Positions 5,739 to 5,759 of a DNA stretch of 5,759 bases are shown here, piece after piece. Position numbers and translations under genes: made by a program. How positions within the stretch are numbered: position 1 is the stretch's first letter; every line of letters starts with the position of its first letter. Source of the DNA: JBKHHU01 sp046539045 (GTDB lineage: Bacteria > Planctomycetota > Phycisphaerae > SM23-33); contig JBKHHU010000205.1 in NCBI GenBank assembly GCA_046539045.1, forward strand, positions 1 through 5,759. Direction: 5' to 3'. The notes beneath the pieces were generated by a model, which saw only the letters and a program-made list of their open reading frames with translations, was not told where the DNA came from and searched no databases.

Positions 5739-5759
5739 CGGTTGGCTCGTTCGGTGAGT

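Overview
The window is one stretch of a bacterial flagellar operon. All real genes lie on the minus strand, so transcription runs right to left: fliH, fliI, fliJ, a motE-like gene, motA, motB (first copy), motB (second copy), and the start of a fliL-like gene cut off at the left edge. The DNA is fairly GC-rich. The organism cannot be named from the sequence. The layout (export-ATPase genes followed directly by a stator cassette with two motB-type genes) and the protein sequences suggest a member of the Planctomycetota or a Desulfovibrio-like deltaproteobacterium. That is an inference at moderate to low confidence.

Right part (5738 to 3298): fliH, fliI and fliJ encode the peripheral ATPase complex of the flagellar type III export apparatus. 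FliI is the hexameric ATPase, FliH its regulator and FliI-docking protein, and FliJ the central coiled-coil stalk. The genes are tightly packed: a 3-nt gap between fliH and fliI, and a 4-nt overlap between fliI and fliJ.

Middle (3264 to 1852): a membrane-anchored coiled-coil protein with an MgtE-N/MotE-like C-terminus is followed 3 nt later by motA. motA begins with TTG, behind a strong Shine-Dalgarno sequence that lies in the end of the motE-like gene.

Gap (1851 to 1619): 233 nt separate motA from the first motB. This is the only long spacer in an operon where the other junctions overlap or are at most 33 nt apart. It has no long ORF on the coding strand, no terminator and no clear promoter, but it holds short repeats, palindromes and two small ORFs. 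It is the least explained part of the window.

Left part (1618 to 1): two different MotB-type proteins overlap by 4 nt, and the second overlaps the fliL-like gene by 1 nt. Both keep the membrane-helix aspartate needed for ion flow, but each has lost a different part of the OmpA-type peptidoglycan-binding signature. A stator with a mixed B subunit pair (MotA5-B1B2) is the most interesting hypothesis here. I see no CRISPR array, transposase, tRNA or rRNA, and no wholly unknown gene system.
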